Counted from the stretch's first letter, positions 46,900-59,149 are shown. The stretch: 64,000 nucleotides of DNA from Ochotona curzoniae (GCF_017591425.1 NW_024464918.1:24704001-24768000); one strand, 5' to 3'. Program-made: numbers and translations. The notes: generated by a model not told the origin, from the letters alone.

Positions 46900-49800
46900 C
46901 TAGAGAAGGCCTTCGGCCCAAATAATGGCCCAAGTTAAATCTGTACTCGTGAACTATCCACTGACAGTTTTTGTGATTCCGTGTCAAATTTCAGCTACTA
47001 GTTCCTAAGCGATCTCGGGTTTTATATATTCCAGCTTATTTGCAGGCAAAAGCAGATCATTTCTCAAGCCATTTATCTGTGTTTAATGATGTGCTTGCTT
47101 CAAAATATGAACTTTAGGAACAAAACAGAGAAAATCCTAAGCACCTTATCCAAGACATTCCGACGAATCAATAAACAAGAGAACCTTTTCTCCTTGTTAG
47201 CCTGTGTGTTAGGATTTGCGGGAGGGAGTGCCAATGGCAAGGTGTCAGCAGTCATTGGAGATGCGCGTTCGGAAGGGTGGCTTGCGTGCTTTACTGAGTA
47301 GATAAGAATGCTCTGCCAAGCATCTCGTGCTTGCTTTTACATGGTCCAAGAGCCTGTCTTCCCCCGCTCTCTAAGCCAGGCTGTTGCTACGCCACGTCAT
47401 CCAGCATCAATAAAGAAAGAATTGATTTTTAGAAAATCCCAACTTTTCATGCCATTCAAATTGTTTAAGCTTGAATTGTAGGACATTACCAGTATTTGGA
47501 TTCAGTACATCAACTTGGTCCCTTAATTAGATGTCCATTTTAGCACTGGGCAGGTAAGTAAAAATGAAAGATTAAATATTCAAATTATTGATTTCCAGAA
47601 GCTTGTTGAGTACAAAGTCAAAAGTTTGTGACATTGTTAATCAGAGTGATGAACATAAAAACTACAGAATGAAATCTGGTTGTGTGCAGTTCTGATTTTG
47701 CATTAAACATGGAAATATTTCTTCTGCCCTGTGCACAAAGTTCCTACTTTTGTTAATCAAGAACATTATCTGCTGATGGAGCACGATGTCCTGTGTTTGT
47801 GCAAATAAATTAAAATGATTACATACTCAAATTAGGACTAATTAAACCCAGAGCTGTTCTCATTTGAAAGCACAAATACTATCTTGAGCACATTAGGTTC
47901 TAAACATCACTTATTACATTTTTTGTGAGCTTAACAAATTATGCTTACCTTGCATATATAAATTTGGTTTATTTATGAAACTAGCACTAAATCTGCAGAT
48001 AGGTTTTAGAGTAATTATTTCAATAATTTCGATTACTATTCAATGCTTGTGGCATACACAAAAATAAAGGAAAAATAATAAAATAGTCACCTGACATTTT
48101 TAAGATGCTTGTGAATTATAGTTTTAATTGGCTTATTCTTGTTCCAGTAAAGCTAGACAAAACAGTCGTTTTTAAAAGCAAAGTTACAAAAGAGTGTGGC
48201 CCTTTAATAAAAATTAAAAAATAAATCCTCAAAAAATATATAATGACTTGTTTTCAGTTTCGTGTTTTTTGATAAATAATGTTGAAAGACTGTATAGATG
48301 TTCCAGACATTCAGTGTCCTAGAGGCAGTTTTACTTCCTACATTTTAATCTTGAAAATAGAAACGTTATTTCTTCCTCTAAGATTTTATGATAATGGCAA
48401 AGAATGATATCCCCACACTGCAGTAGAAAGGAATATGGTCTTGGTAAGCTGTTTCAGCATGGGTGGCCCTCAAGTGTGCTATGGTAAGTTTTAAAAAATG
48501 CTCTTATCATGTGATTCCCTTTCTTTAAATTTTTAGAAGTGATGGAATGCAGGTTAGCAGTCTCAGGAGGTGTCAGTGGGTCCGACTGCGAATGGGCAGA
48601 GAGCTTACACAGCAGTGGTGGCGGCACAACTGTGTGTTTATTGAAACACACAAGTCTTCAGTTTAAACGATTGTATTTTGTGGCATAAAATATCAATTAC
48701 ATTAAAAAATATGAGAATTGGAAACTGGGGATTGAGCAGCTACTAGAACAGTTGCATTTTTGGAATTCAAGAGAAAGTTTTAAGGTGTATGTTAACAAAG
48801 GGAAAAAACACAGTACCTTTTACTTTAAACAAAAAAGTAATCAAAAAGTGTGAAATTCCAAATTTCACTGTTAAAATAGCTCTCTTCAAGTAAGCGTGCA
48901 TGCATTTTACCAGAACATACTACATGCAATGATCTTCCCCTCCCTCTTTGTCTCAGTGGTTTGTATAGACATGTGAACCAAACGCTGCACTACTGGATGT
49001 AGTTTTCTCAGGTAGCAACTTAATATCTATGCCGAGCCTTCGCATCTTCTCCCCTGCCCCTGTTTTTAATGTAGCTGTCAGTCTATTATAGGCATCATAT
49101 GTGCTAAGCATTGAGAGTTGCTTATCGTTTTTATGGGCTGAGCATTATTTTGTGAGCAAAATCTAATGAACTGGTCTTCTGTTGAACAGTCATCCGGTTG
49201 GGTCAAAGATTATTTGGGGATTTCTGTGTTTAGTTTCTGAGTTACATATAGCACTGCACCAGTGTCAGCCTCTTGGATTACTAGAGTGTCACATTTCTTT
49301 TAATAGTGCTCAGCCTGATTGTTACTGTAAACTTAAAGATTGAAAATTTCAACAAATTTATTTCCTGATACTTCTGTTTACTGTGATTGTAGTTCCCTGT
49401 TGCTTATTAAAATATGCAAATCGCATCTGGAACATTTTTTCTACTGTTCCTAAGCAGTGGAATGTGATTGCTGCCAACTTTTCCGCTACTCCTTCGCTTC
49501 ATATCATCCCCACACTAGAGAGCAGGGCTGTACTCAGAGGAAGCTGCCTTTGTCCTTGCCTAGTTACAGGGGTCATCCTGATAATGTCATTTTCAGATCA
49601 CTGTTTTTAGACAGCTTTTTAAAAATTTTTCTGAAATATGCCTGTTTTGATGTATTCTTATGTACACCCATTTAACTTAGTCATTTTAGAACATTTTCAA
49701 CATACAATGAAATTTTTTTCAAACTGTTTTCAATTGCTAGTGATTGTATATCGAGATCAAATGTATAGCATGATCCGATAATGGCTTTGGCTCAAATTAG

Positions 49801-50625
49801 GCCTGATTACCCAGCTTGCTCCTACTTAAATTACAAGAGGTTACATTTTTACAAGAGAAATAAGATTAAAACTAGCACCTTAAATTCAGTTATGTGCAGA
49901 TACCAGTTTGTCATATGCATTTTTATTGAACTGCAGGAGTTTCTTAACATAATTATTTTAAGTGGCTTTTCCTTCTGCTCTTTTCTGTTTTTTGGATGTG
50001 AATGTCTTAAAGGCATTTGCTTCAGATTTCTATTATATTTTATTATCTATGAATAGATTTGCTTTTTTAATGTGTTTTTAAAAACATTGTTTTAGATGTA
50101 CAGTCACTTTGAACACCATCCCCTGGCTTAAATGCCTGTATTAGCACTGCTGGCCCACGTGCCAAAATGAGATCTAACTCATACTTCACCTTCTCCTTCA
50201 ACTATAGTCTGTTGTGACTCTGATCTAGATCACGGTCTTTCTGGTAGGATAACTTAGTTTTGGCTTTGTCTTTGAAAAATTCAAACAGTTTTGAGTTTGA
50301 ATAAGTGATGAAACCTCATGTCCAATAGAGTGGCTAGTACATAGACTATGATTATAGTTGACCATCTACTTTGAAACAGAAGTAAAATTTAATATTTGAT
50401 GTAAGAGTTTTTTATTCATGTTACAAAAGTAGGAGAGAATAATTTGTGAGCAAACTATTGAACCTTAGTCTAACCAGAGGCCAGCTGCAGGCAGACTATG
50501 AGCTGAGGTTTATAACTGAACACTGGATGGAGGGTCGAGGGTGGAATCTGGGTTTTTAGGAGAATTAACACTAGAGAACTTGAGAGTCAGCATGCTAAGA
50601 AATGATAGGGAATTTGTTTTGATAC
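46900..50625. other. repeat-poor AT-rich intergenic block
   Basis: 3.7 kb with no CSINE and no recognised LINE. Contains several TAATTA-type motifs (for example near 47836-47846) and an AATAAA near 47409. No frame resembles a known protein. Lack of insertions suggests constraint on part of it. Confidence 0.4.
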
Positions 50626-50627
50626 TA

Positions 50628-50681
50628 TGGTGTGTAAGCATTCACATAGAAATGTGGTGTGTAAGCATTCACATAGAAATA
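50628..50681. repeat. 27-bp tandem duplication
   Basis: TGGTGTGTAAGCATTCACAT and the next 7 bases occur twice in a row (50628-50654, 50655-50681), differing only at the last base. Confidence 0.9.
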
Positions 50682-50915
50682 TAGTATTTTAAAAAGAGAG
50701 TTTGTAGTGGTATAAAAGCAGTCTTAATTACAATAGCTTTGTAGTATGCTTCGAAATTGGGGATTTGGATGCCTCCAGCTTTTTTCATTATTGTTATTAT
50801 TTTTGTTACAGCCACTATTATTTTTTTAGAGTTACTTTGGGTATTCTCGGTCTTCAATTTTGACTTAAATAATTTGTTCTAGTTTAATTGTTCTGAAAAA
50901 ATACTACTATTAAAA
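50665..50915 (-). repeat. L1 ORF2 fragment
   Basis: The minus translation contains KKAGGIQIPNFEAYYKAIVI, the L1 ORF2p motif (GGIxIPDFKxYYKAxVI), C-terminal to the reverse transcriptase. The antisense ttctagtttaattgttctgaaaaaa continues the L1 text at the right end. Old and internally broken. Confidence 0.8.
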
Positions 50916-51156
50916 AGGCACATCCTCCATAGTCCAGAGATTGATATTCTACCAGATTAAGTGTTCACAATTTGGTTTATTAGTGACCCTTCCAATTGTA
51001 TAAAATAAACTAATTCACCCTAGGTTACTGAGGAATTTCATATATATTATCATTGGCCTCCTTTTTGAATATTACCAAACTCTTCTTTAAAAAGTCCAGG
51101 GGTCATTTCCTAAGTTCAAAAGCCAAAATATCTCTAGCAAAATATAAACTTCATTG

Positions 51157-51157
<1 letters not shown>

Positions 51158-51197
<40 letters not shown>

Positions 51198-51227
51198 TAC
51201 ATATACATATATATATATATATATATA
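51158..51227. repeat. (AT)n microsatellite, interrupted
   Basis: About 70 bp of AT units with two acatata interruptions. Self-complementary, so able to form cruciforms. Confidence 0.93.
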
Positions 51228-51412
51228 CCTTTACTGTAGACATGTCTGCCCAAAATACTGGATTATTCAGCCCATTTCTTGACTTTTAAAACATCTTACT
51301 GCATTGTTATGTAATTTGCTTTGTTTTCTCATACACCTGCTCATAAGGTTAAGTCATGTGAATACTTCGTGAAGTTCTGTTGACTGTTGTATAATATTCC
51401 ATGAATATGCCA

Positions 51413-51500
51413 CAAGTCTCAGACTTTTAGAAAGAGTGTAAAAGTCTTTCTTTTTTTAAAAAAGTCTTCTTTCTCAAGTCTCAGACTTTTACAAAGAGTG
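51413..51500. repeat. imperfect 26-bp direct repeat
   Basis: CAAGTCTCAGACTTTTA-n-AAAGAGTG at 51413-51438 and 51475-51500 (one difference), 36 bp apart, with a run of tttaaaaaagtctt between. Confidence 0.8.
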
Positions 51501-51835
51501 GTCCTTAAGCAATGTATTTTCCTCTGTAAATGTGTACAAGGGTGTCCAAGGGTTCCCATGAGGGATCAAAATGCTGCATTTTTTTTTTTCATTAGGAATT
51601 TGGGTCTTTTTGTCTTATCCTGAAACCACAAAGCATCCTCAATATTTTTGTTTAAGGATTTAAAAATTTTGCTTTTCATCTTTAATTTAAAATTTTTAAA
51701 ATTCAATTAAAATATAGTGCAGATTTTTTTTGAATAACAAGTTATTTTGTCATCATTTATTTAATAGTCTATGCACTAAAGCAACTGTTAAGGTAACTAC
51801 AAAACAATTTCTTTTTTTTTTTCTTTTTAATTTTT

Positions 51836-52164
51836 TTTTTTAAAGATTTATTTTTATTATTTTGTTATTGGAAAGGCGGATGTACAGAGAGGAGAGACAG
51901 AGAGGAAGATCTTCCATCCGATGATTCACTCCCCAAGTGAGCGCAACGGGCCGATACTATGCCGATCCGAAGCCAGGAGCCTCTTCAGGGTATCCCACGC
52001 GGGTGCAGGTTCCCAAAGCTTTGGGCCGTCCTCGACTGCTTTCCCGGGCCACAGGCAGGGAGCTGGAAGGGAAGCGGGGCTGCCGGGATTAGAACCGGCG
52101 CCCATATGGGATCCCGGGCGTGCAAGGCGAGGACCTTTAACCACTTGCGCCACCACGCCGGGCC
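51836..52164 (-). repeat. CSINE, young copy (cluster 1 of 4)
   Basis: TTTTTTTTTAAAGATTTATTTTTATTATTTTGTTATTGGAAAGGCGG start; antisense B box GGATTAGAACC at 52086-52096; ends accacgccgggcccgg. Inserted in the tail of the next CSINE. Four overlapping frames here are spurious. Confidence 0.95.
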
Positions 52165-52165
52165 C

Positions 52166-52442
52166 GGAAAGTCACATTTACAGAGAGGAGAGACAGAGAA
52201 AGATCTTTCATCTTCTGATTCATTCCCCAAATGGCCACAATAGCCAGAGCTGAGCCGATCTGAAACCAGGTGCCAGGAGCTTCTTCTGGGTATCCTATAC
52301 GGACTCAGGGTCCCACAGGTCTGGTCCATCCTCTCCTGCTTCCTAGGCCACAGAGAGCTGGAAGGGAAGTGGAACAGCCAGGATATGAACTGGTGCCCAC
52401 ATGGGATGCCAGTGCAGTAGCCTAGTGGCTGAAATGCTCGTG
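52166..52442 (-). repeat. CSINE (cluster 2 of 4)
   Basis: Starts abruptly at ggaaagtcacatttacagagaggag, its T-rich tail being left of the young insertion. Ends cagtagcctagtggctgaaatgctcgtgc. Intermediate age. Confidence 0.9.
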
Positions 52443-52479
52443 CAATATTTTAAAAATATTTTTTTAAATATTTTTTAAA

Positions 52480-52804
52480 TATTTAAATTATTTTATTTAT
52501 TTGAAAGGCAGAGTTACAGAGAGAGGTGGAGAGACACAGAGAGAAGACTTTCATCTCCTGGCTCACTTCCCAGATGGCCACAGAGCTAGGGCCACAGGCC
52601 AGGCAAAGCCAGAGGTCAGGAGCTTCTGAGTTTCCCATCTGGGTGCAAACACAAAAGAATTTAAATCATCTTCTGTTGCTTTCCTAGGTACATTAGCAGG
52701 GAGCTGGATTGGAACTGTAGCAACTGAGACTCGAAATGGTGCCCATATAAGATGCCAGGTTCTGCAGGTGGAGGCTTTACTTGCTGTGCCACAACATCAC
52801 TGCC
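52480..52804 (-). repeat. CSINE, old (cluster 3 of 4)
   Basis: TTATTTTATTTATTTGAAAGGCAGAGTTACAGAGAG start, actttcatctcctggctcac, taggtacattagcagggagctggattgg, ending gctgtgccacaacatcactgcc. Older subfamily. Confidence 0.88.
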
Positions 52805-52851
52805 ACCTAAAAAATTCTTCTTGTCAAAATCAAAAATATAATGTTGAGTAC

Positions 52852-53115
52852 AATTTTTAATTTAGTTGAAAGGTGGGAAAGGTAAGTGAGAATGAAGTCG
52901 AGACAGACAGAGAAGAGCTCTCATTCGCGAGTTCACTGTGCACGCCCACCAGAGTCCAAGCCGGAGTCAGGAACTGAATGCAGGACTCCCACCTGCTGGC
53001 AAGGATCCGGTTACTTACACTTTCATAGTTGCCTCTGCATTGTTAGGAAGCTAACCAAGGCGAGCTTGGAGGTGAATCCAGCTATTGTGGTCTTAATTGC
53101 TAAGACAAATGCCCA
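52852..53115 (-). repeat. CSINE, old and degraded (cluster 4 of 4)
   Basis: TTTTAATTTAGTTGAAAGGTGGGAAAGG start, gagctctcattcgcgagttcactgtgc, gccggagtcaggaactgaatgcaggactccc. The head is not recognisable. Confidence 0.55.
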
Positions 53116-53129
53116 CTGAAATCTACTAA

Positions 53130-53330
53130 TCTACTAATACAGAATGTAGTTCTTCCTGAGGGTGTAATTAATAGCTTCCAAACTACCTAATGAAGTAGAT
53201 ATTACTACCTGTATTTCAGTCATAAGAAAATGAAATTCACTCAGGTTTATCCTGCTAGTAATTTCAGAGCCCTTGTTGGTGCTGACTCCAGGGTTTGCAC
53301 TCATTCAGAACACAAGTGATGTCATTTTTT
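53130..53330 (-). repeat. MIR
   Basis: gaagtagatattactacctgtatttcagtcataagaaaatgaaattcac...gactccagggtttgcactc follows MIR antisense text. Diverged. Confidence 0.5.
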
Positions 53331-53339
53331 TTGTTTTAA

Positions 53340-54545
53340 AAAATGTAGAAAGTGAAATTCAAAAAGTGTGAAGCAGCTTGGTCAAGGGGGTCAGATTGCT
53401 GGGGGACTGTGTGCCTTTTTCCTGCCCTCAGCTACCGCACTGCTTCCAGTGGTCCCCAACCATGGTTAGCAGCTGCAGGGATAAGGTCCCCTGCCATGCT
53501 ACATTTTAAATTGAAATATCTTAATACAAAATTCTGCGTACTTTTTAAAGTAGTTATAGAAATTATAAATGGTCATTATAAGAAAAAAATTTTGAAGGGC
53601 ATTCTGTGAAAAATACACATGAAATCATTAACGCATTTTTCTCTCCTTTTCTATTCATTCTCTTTTAATTGCTGTTAATACTCTAATCTAGTCTCTGTTC
53701 CCCCTGGTTTTTGTCTTGTTTGGAAGATTTGCTTGAAGTATAACACAGCAGTACATGCCTAGGAGTAGAAGTAAGATCCAGAGAAATAGGGATCTTCCTG
53801 TTGACTTAACGCAGTGGAAACCTCAAAGTTGATCATGATACTTTTAGTGGATGGACAGCTTTTAATCTCTTGACATCTAGTCAATGCTCTGGCTCTTGTC
53901 TGGTACATATCATTAGGAAGTAAGAGAAAAACACCTATGTCTGCTTCCAAGGAGCTCACACCTGGTGAAATTCTAACAACACAAGCAAACTTCAGAGTAA
54001 AAAGCAAGTGCAAGTAAGCTTGTTCAGGGTAAGCCTGTGTCATAGCTCTCACTCCTTGCATCCTTTATTCAGAAAGATACTGATCATTGACATCAGCTCC
54101 CAACTGAAAAGGGCATTTGTTTCACAAATTCAAAAAATATCAACACTAAGATTTTAAAAAATTGTCAAAAGCATAAAATATATTTGTGCACAAGGCTTTA
54201 AACATACATTTAAAATGCACTGCAGAATGAAATTGGCATCAAAAACTCAAATATAGTTATCATATATATCTGGTGGCAGGTACGCATCCAGATTGACCAC
54301 TGCACATCTCAACAAGCCAGCACATTAACTATCTTTATTATCATTTGAATTCATTTTAAAGATGTGAAGTATATGCCCTATAGTTGCACAGCTAACAATG
54401 GATCATAGTCATGGTAACTCAGAAAGCAGCATAGCAACTCTTCAAATGGGAACATTTGAAGAGAAGGCATGCTTTCTTATAGCTTATTTTAGATCCAAAA
54501 AGCAAACTAGAAAAAAAAATGTGCATAGCAATAAATTGATGAATA
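53340..54545. other. intergenic, L2-like remnants
   Basis: 53920-53975 (tatgtctgcttccaaggagctcacacctgg) is L2-like. The 100-codon minus frame at 53759-54061 has no known pattern. 54330-54430 may be a MIR remnant. Confidence 0.35.
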
Positions 54546-54551
54546 AATTAG

Positions 54552-54865
54552 GATCCGGCACAGTAGTCTAGCGGCTAAAATCCTCGCCTTGCATGTGCCA
54601 GAATCACACAGAGGCACTGGTTTTAATCCCGGCAGCCCTGCTTCCCATCCAGCTCTCTGCATGTAGCCTCGGAAAGCAGTCCGGGACAGCCCAAAGTCCT
54701 GTACCCATATAGAAGACCTGGAAGAGGCTCTGGGCTCCTGGCTTTGGCTCGGATCAGTTCTGGCCATTGGGGAGTGAATCAATGGACAGAAGATCTTCCT
54801 CTCTCTCCTCTCTATATATCTGACTTTACAATAAAATTAAAGAAATACTTTAAAAATTAAATATT
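54552..54865 (+). repeat. CSINE, young-type, sense
   Basis: aggatccggcacagtagtctagcggctaaaatcctcgccttgcatgtgcc head, tctgggctcctggctttggctcggatcagttc, and ctctctatatatctgactttacaataaaattaaagaaatactttaaaaa tail. The 91-codon minus frame is spurious. Confidence 0.93.
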
Positions 54866-55160
54866 CAGTTTGTTTACCATTGGTTTTTTTGTTTGTTTTG
54901 TTTTGCTTTGCTTTGCTTTTTTGGCAATAAATCAGAAACGGTGCTCTCTGAGAATTGGATTAGTGATCATTAATTTGATTCTGAAATTAACCGAAGCATT
55001 TTGGCCTCCAAAGGCTAGAGAACATGAGCACATAGTCTACCAGGTGCTACCTGCTTTGGTTGTTATGCCCCTGGACAGTCTCTTGGACACTCAAGTTTTC
55101 CCTTGTGGCGAAGAGCCAAGCAGGTCTGGAATGTGCTTGGAAGAGGCAGAGAAGAAATAC

Positions 55161-55248
55161 AGGCAGTGACAGATTCTTGCTGTGTTTCTGTCTGTTAGCC
55201 TATCAGGCAGTGACAGATTCTTGCTGTGTTTCTGTCCTTTAGCCTATC
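55161..55248. repeat. 44-bp tandem duplication
   Basis: Units 55161-55204 and 55205-55248, beginning aggcagtgacagattcttgc, differ at two adjacent positions (ctgttag versus cctttag). It makes neighbouring frames (60 and 99 codons) repeat a peptide, an artefact of the duplication. Confidence 0.92.
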
Positions 55249-55254
55249 ACACAA

Positions 55255-56045
55255 TTTGAAACAGAGTAGTTTTATATTTCCTGTAAAAGGAGGGTAAAAA
55301 TGGTTCCTTTGCTGAATAGAGAATCCAAAGAGGCAATCTATGTGAAATGCTTCAGCAGGGTCTAACAGCATCCACGTATGCAGGCCACTGCCCTGTGAAT
55401 AATACACAGGTGCTTGCTCTGGGCTGGTTGTAGCAAAGCCAGAGACCAAGACAGATACACTGCAGAATGGGTCCAGCCTGTTCCCTAAGCCGCAGCAGGT
55501 GGAATTTTTATATCTCTTTCACACTAAGACATAGAGTCAGCTATTCCTGTTTCCGAAAGTCCCACACGAACTTTCCACATCTGATTTGCTGTTTGTCTAG
55601 AAAAGAGATTGTAATTTAAAGGCCTGGCTTTGGGAGAAAGGGGAGAAGGGAGGGAGAAATCCCTAAAGCTACAAAACTTATCATGGAAAATAATAAGAGA
55701 GTGGCGGGGTGGGGAGAGCCCAAGCTTTGTAACCTGGCCAATCAGACCACAAGAGACAGTTTCCCCTGGGAATCTTCAGTAAATATCCCTCTGAGTCAGT
55801 CTCCTGATCTCCAGGACAGGAATAATCCAGCACCCACAAGATGAGATGTGTTTTCTGAGCAACAGTATGCCAAAGGCTGAGTCAGGTGACAAAGTTAAGT
55901 AAAGACTGCACAGTAAAGGGACAGTAGTAGCCTCAGCAGCAATTACAGCAGCAATTTCATTAAAGGACTGGTTAAATAATTTTTTTCTGACAACCTAATT
56001 ATTTTGGGTTTTATGTAAGCACTAAACTAAATAAAAGTTTTTATT
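55255..56045. other. intergenic, unrecognised
   Basis: Moderately GC stretch with a CCAAT-containing ggccaatcag near 55737-55746 and an AP-1-like tgagtcag near 55793. Purine-rich gaaaggggagaagggagggag. No gene. Confidence 0.35.
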
Positions 56046-56047
56046 TT

Positions 56048-56283
56048 TCTTAAAAAATACTTATTTATTTGAAAGACAGCTACACAGAGAACAAAGAGGG
56101 AGAGAGAATTTTGCATCCTCTATTCACTCCCCAAATGGCCACAATGGCTGTAGTGGTCAAGGCTGTGCCTGTTTGAACCAAGAGCTTCATCTGCGTCTCC
56201 CACATGGTTGGTGAAGCTGATACACTTGGGCTATTTTCTGTCGGTTTCCCAGGCACATTAGCCACTGTAACATAGTGTGGGCC
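56048..56283 (-). repeat. CSINE, old, internally deleted
   Basis: ATACTTATTTATTTGAAAGACAGC start, ttcactccccaaatggccacaatgg, then cccaggcacattagccactg jumping straight to a head-end tgtgggccc; about 70 bp missing. Confidence 0.8.
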
Positions 56284-56289
56284 CTAAAT

Positions 56290-56755
56290 ATTATTACTGT
56301 AATTATTAATAATATTACTTTAAATTGCATACTGCCAGCACCTCAATGAAGAGATTTAATGTGCCCTTATTGAGTTGTATCCAGTTTGGCTCAAATAAAA
56401 TGAGTACCTAATTACACAACTTGATGTGCATATCTGAGAATATGTTTGATGAGATCTAGTATCAGAATTTTGCTTCCTGAAGGCTAATGCAGTTGCAAAT
56501 AATATGAGTGGTAAAAGTCCTCACGCATAATTTGAAAGAATAACAACAAGCCTGTATTTATTGTAATTGCACTTGGGCAGTATCTCATTTCCACTCAAGC
56601 TTCAGGGCTATAAATAGTTGTAATTTGTTTACTTTTATACACTTACTGAATTAATTACAGTAGAACAAGCCAAATGATATTATTGCGGCAGTTGGCTAAA
56701 CTTGACACAAATACAATAATTAAGATGATTGCTTTCTAATTTGTCCCCTTTTCAG
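56290..56755. promoter_or_regulatory. candidate conserved non-coding element
   Basis: Repeat-free stretch rich in homeodomain-type cores (ATTATTAATAAT, CTAATTAC, GAATTAATTACAG, ATAATTAAG, GTAATTG), close spacing, moderate complexity and no open frame: the look of an ultraconserved-type developmental enhancer. Conservation itself cannot be seen here. Confidence 0.35.
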
Positions 56756-57190
56756 TAGTTTAATGAGCTGAATTTACAGAGTTATAAGCCTTTAAAATTT
56801 GAGTTGAGAAGCTGGGCTGTGGTGGCAGTGTGTTTTCGTTGTTTACATTGAGTTTCCTTGTTGTTTGCTGCTGGGAGTTTCCCTCAGGGAGGAAACACCT
56901 GGCTCCTGCTTCCATGTGATATCTACTTAGTAAAAAGTGAATTGTTCCCATCTTACTGAAACATCTTGGAATACTTACATGATTCCATTTACCCATCCAC
57001 GCTGGTAACACACATACACACAGCCGATACCGACCCTTATCCCCTCCTTGATAGAGAAACTATCCGTCCATCAATAAGTCACCTGTGTTTATTGCAGTAT
57101 GTCTTCCTCTGATATCCACCACTCTAGCAATTGTATTAAGCTGTTCTCTTGTTAGCCAGTCTCCTGTTTCCAAAATCCTGGTTACATCTG

Positions 57191-57196
57191 GAGAGA

Positions 57197-57235
<39 letters not shown>
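57191..57235. repeat. (GA)n microsatellite
   Basis: About 22 GA units with one GGG interruption; it codes for an ERER stretch in a spurious 119-codon frame. Confidence 0.93.
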
Positions 57236-57238
<3 letters not shown>

Positions 57239-57239
57239 T

Positions 57240-59145
57240 CTGTTCATGTAAAAGCAGACAGCTTCAGGGAAACAGGCAAGTAAAAAATGGCTCCTGTCAA
57301 AGGTACAGTTCTTTCATACTGCAAAGCTGGTCTGAGTCATTCTGCTGCTCCCATTATGTTTTATCAAGGTTGGCCAATCACCTTTTCCCAGTGCTCTGGG
57401 GTCACTGGTCTGGACAGCACTCCTCTGGTCCACCCACCCTCTGATTCCCAGCAAAGTGGTTAAAAATGTACTGTGCTTGCTTTTTCATTTTACCTTAGTG
57501 GCTGAGTTGCTTTGAGAGAATTTGATGCACAGGTTTAAACAACCTCTTTACAAAATGAAAACAAAAGCAAAAATAGAATGGAGAAAGTGCTCTCCAGTAG
57601 ACTAGTTTCAGCTCAAGCATCAGCTGCCAACGTTTTAATTGAAGTGCCTAGATTTTTGTTGCTTTTGACAATTTTGGAACAGAGCATGGCTGAGAGATGG
57701 AAATACTTTATTCCCTCTGTGCACCTCACAAGGATTTTCCATTTCATACCTGGCTTTGAGCAGCTCTCGTCTACAGTCCACCTTTAAAATACCAAGGACT
57801 TTTCCCTTCGTCTTTTGTAAAGACTTTAACTGGCAATGGAGAAGCTTACCAGTTGTAACTTTTTTAAACAGTTCACAAAAAGTTCTGAGAGATTGCTCCT
57901 CAGAACTCAGTTCTATGCTCCTTGTTTTAGATCTTTACTTCCTGTCTTCCAAGGCAGTTCTTTGCTCTTAGCACTGTAACTCTTGCATAAACGTTAGCGA
58001 TGGCCACATCTGTACCCAAACATTATCAGCTGCCTGATAGACATTCTTCTAAAGTGTCCCAGACTCATCTCAAACTCAAACTACACACACTGAAACTCAT
58101 CTCTCCTCCTGTCTCTTCAGCCCTCATGGCTGCCCTTGCTCATTGCTTTTGTTTAAGCTTTCCCACATTTTTTTCCTCTTGCTCCATGTTCCCCTGTCTT
58201 TTCCCTCTCCCTTTTCCTCTTGGTAATTGTCCAGAATGCATACACTACCTGATTTAGTCTCTTCTAGCTTAATCCATCCATGGACTAGATTAGCTTGCTA
58301 TATTATTTCATATCTTTCGCTTGCCTCCTCCTACTACTAGGCTTTGTGCAACCAGGTTCTGTAAATGTTGTTATATAAATATATATAAATATATCCTGGG
58401 TACCCTGGGGATGTGGTAAATTGCCATCCCAGTTGCTCCTTATTACAACTCTCTCTTAAGTGACATCTCAGAAGAAAGGCTGCTCCTGCTCCATACAATA
58501 ACCTCACATATAACCCCAAAGGGCTTGGTAACAGTTTTCTGCATAACATGTCAATACCTGCAACACATTGCAGTCTAGGACCCTGAAGTCATGTACACAG
58601 GGTATCACAAAAGTGTTGGAGAGTTTGGCAACCCTGTTAGGCATTTTAAAACATGGCTATATATTGCCCATTGTCTCTTGACCAAAACCTATTAGCTTTA
58701 TGTCCTCCAAATGCCTCAGCAGACCAATGCTCTGGAAAATGAAGGGCAGCAGCCCAGCATCTCACAGTCTCAGGACCAACAGTGGAAAAGACCAGAGGGC
58801 CCAAGCTTATATGAACAAGTGAGCAACGTTTAGTGCCAAAGCCACTGTGCTCATTGTGACAGCTGTAGGTGTAAAATTACACATTGCATTTATAGATGAA
58901 GCAGTGCAGGTTGACTGCTGTCAGGCCGTAACATTAGGCAATGTTCCCTGATGAGGTAACACTCCTTTCTTTACATTTTAAATGTCCCTTTTTTCTGTTA
59001 TTAAGGGAGCAATGCATGCATACTGAAAATTAATTCAAATAATGCAAAATTGTATAAAATAGAAGCCAAAAATCTGACAGAATATCCAATTCCCAGAGTT
59101 CTAAGAGCAGCAGCAATTAGTAGGTGTCAGGAAAGCATGTTGGTT
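57240..59145. other. intergenic, no gene recognised
   Basis: Unique and decayed-repeat DNA. A short tandem ATATAAAT repeat lies near 58371-58392. Frames of 69-119 codons here lack any family pattern. Confidence 0.35.
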
Positions 59146-59149
59146 TTGA

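Noticed and set aside
51921..52329. Overlapping 94-114 codon frames on both strands
   Set aside because: CSINE translations; near-identical peptides arise from every young CSINE in the window (for example at 16.3, 36.2 and 61.9 kb).
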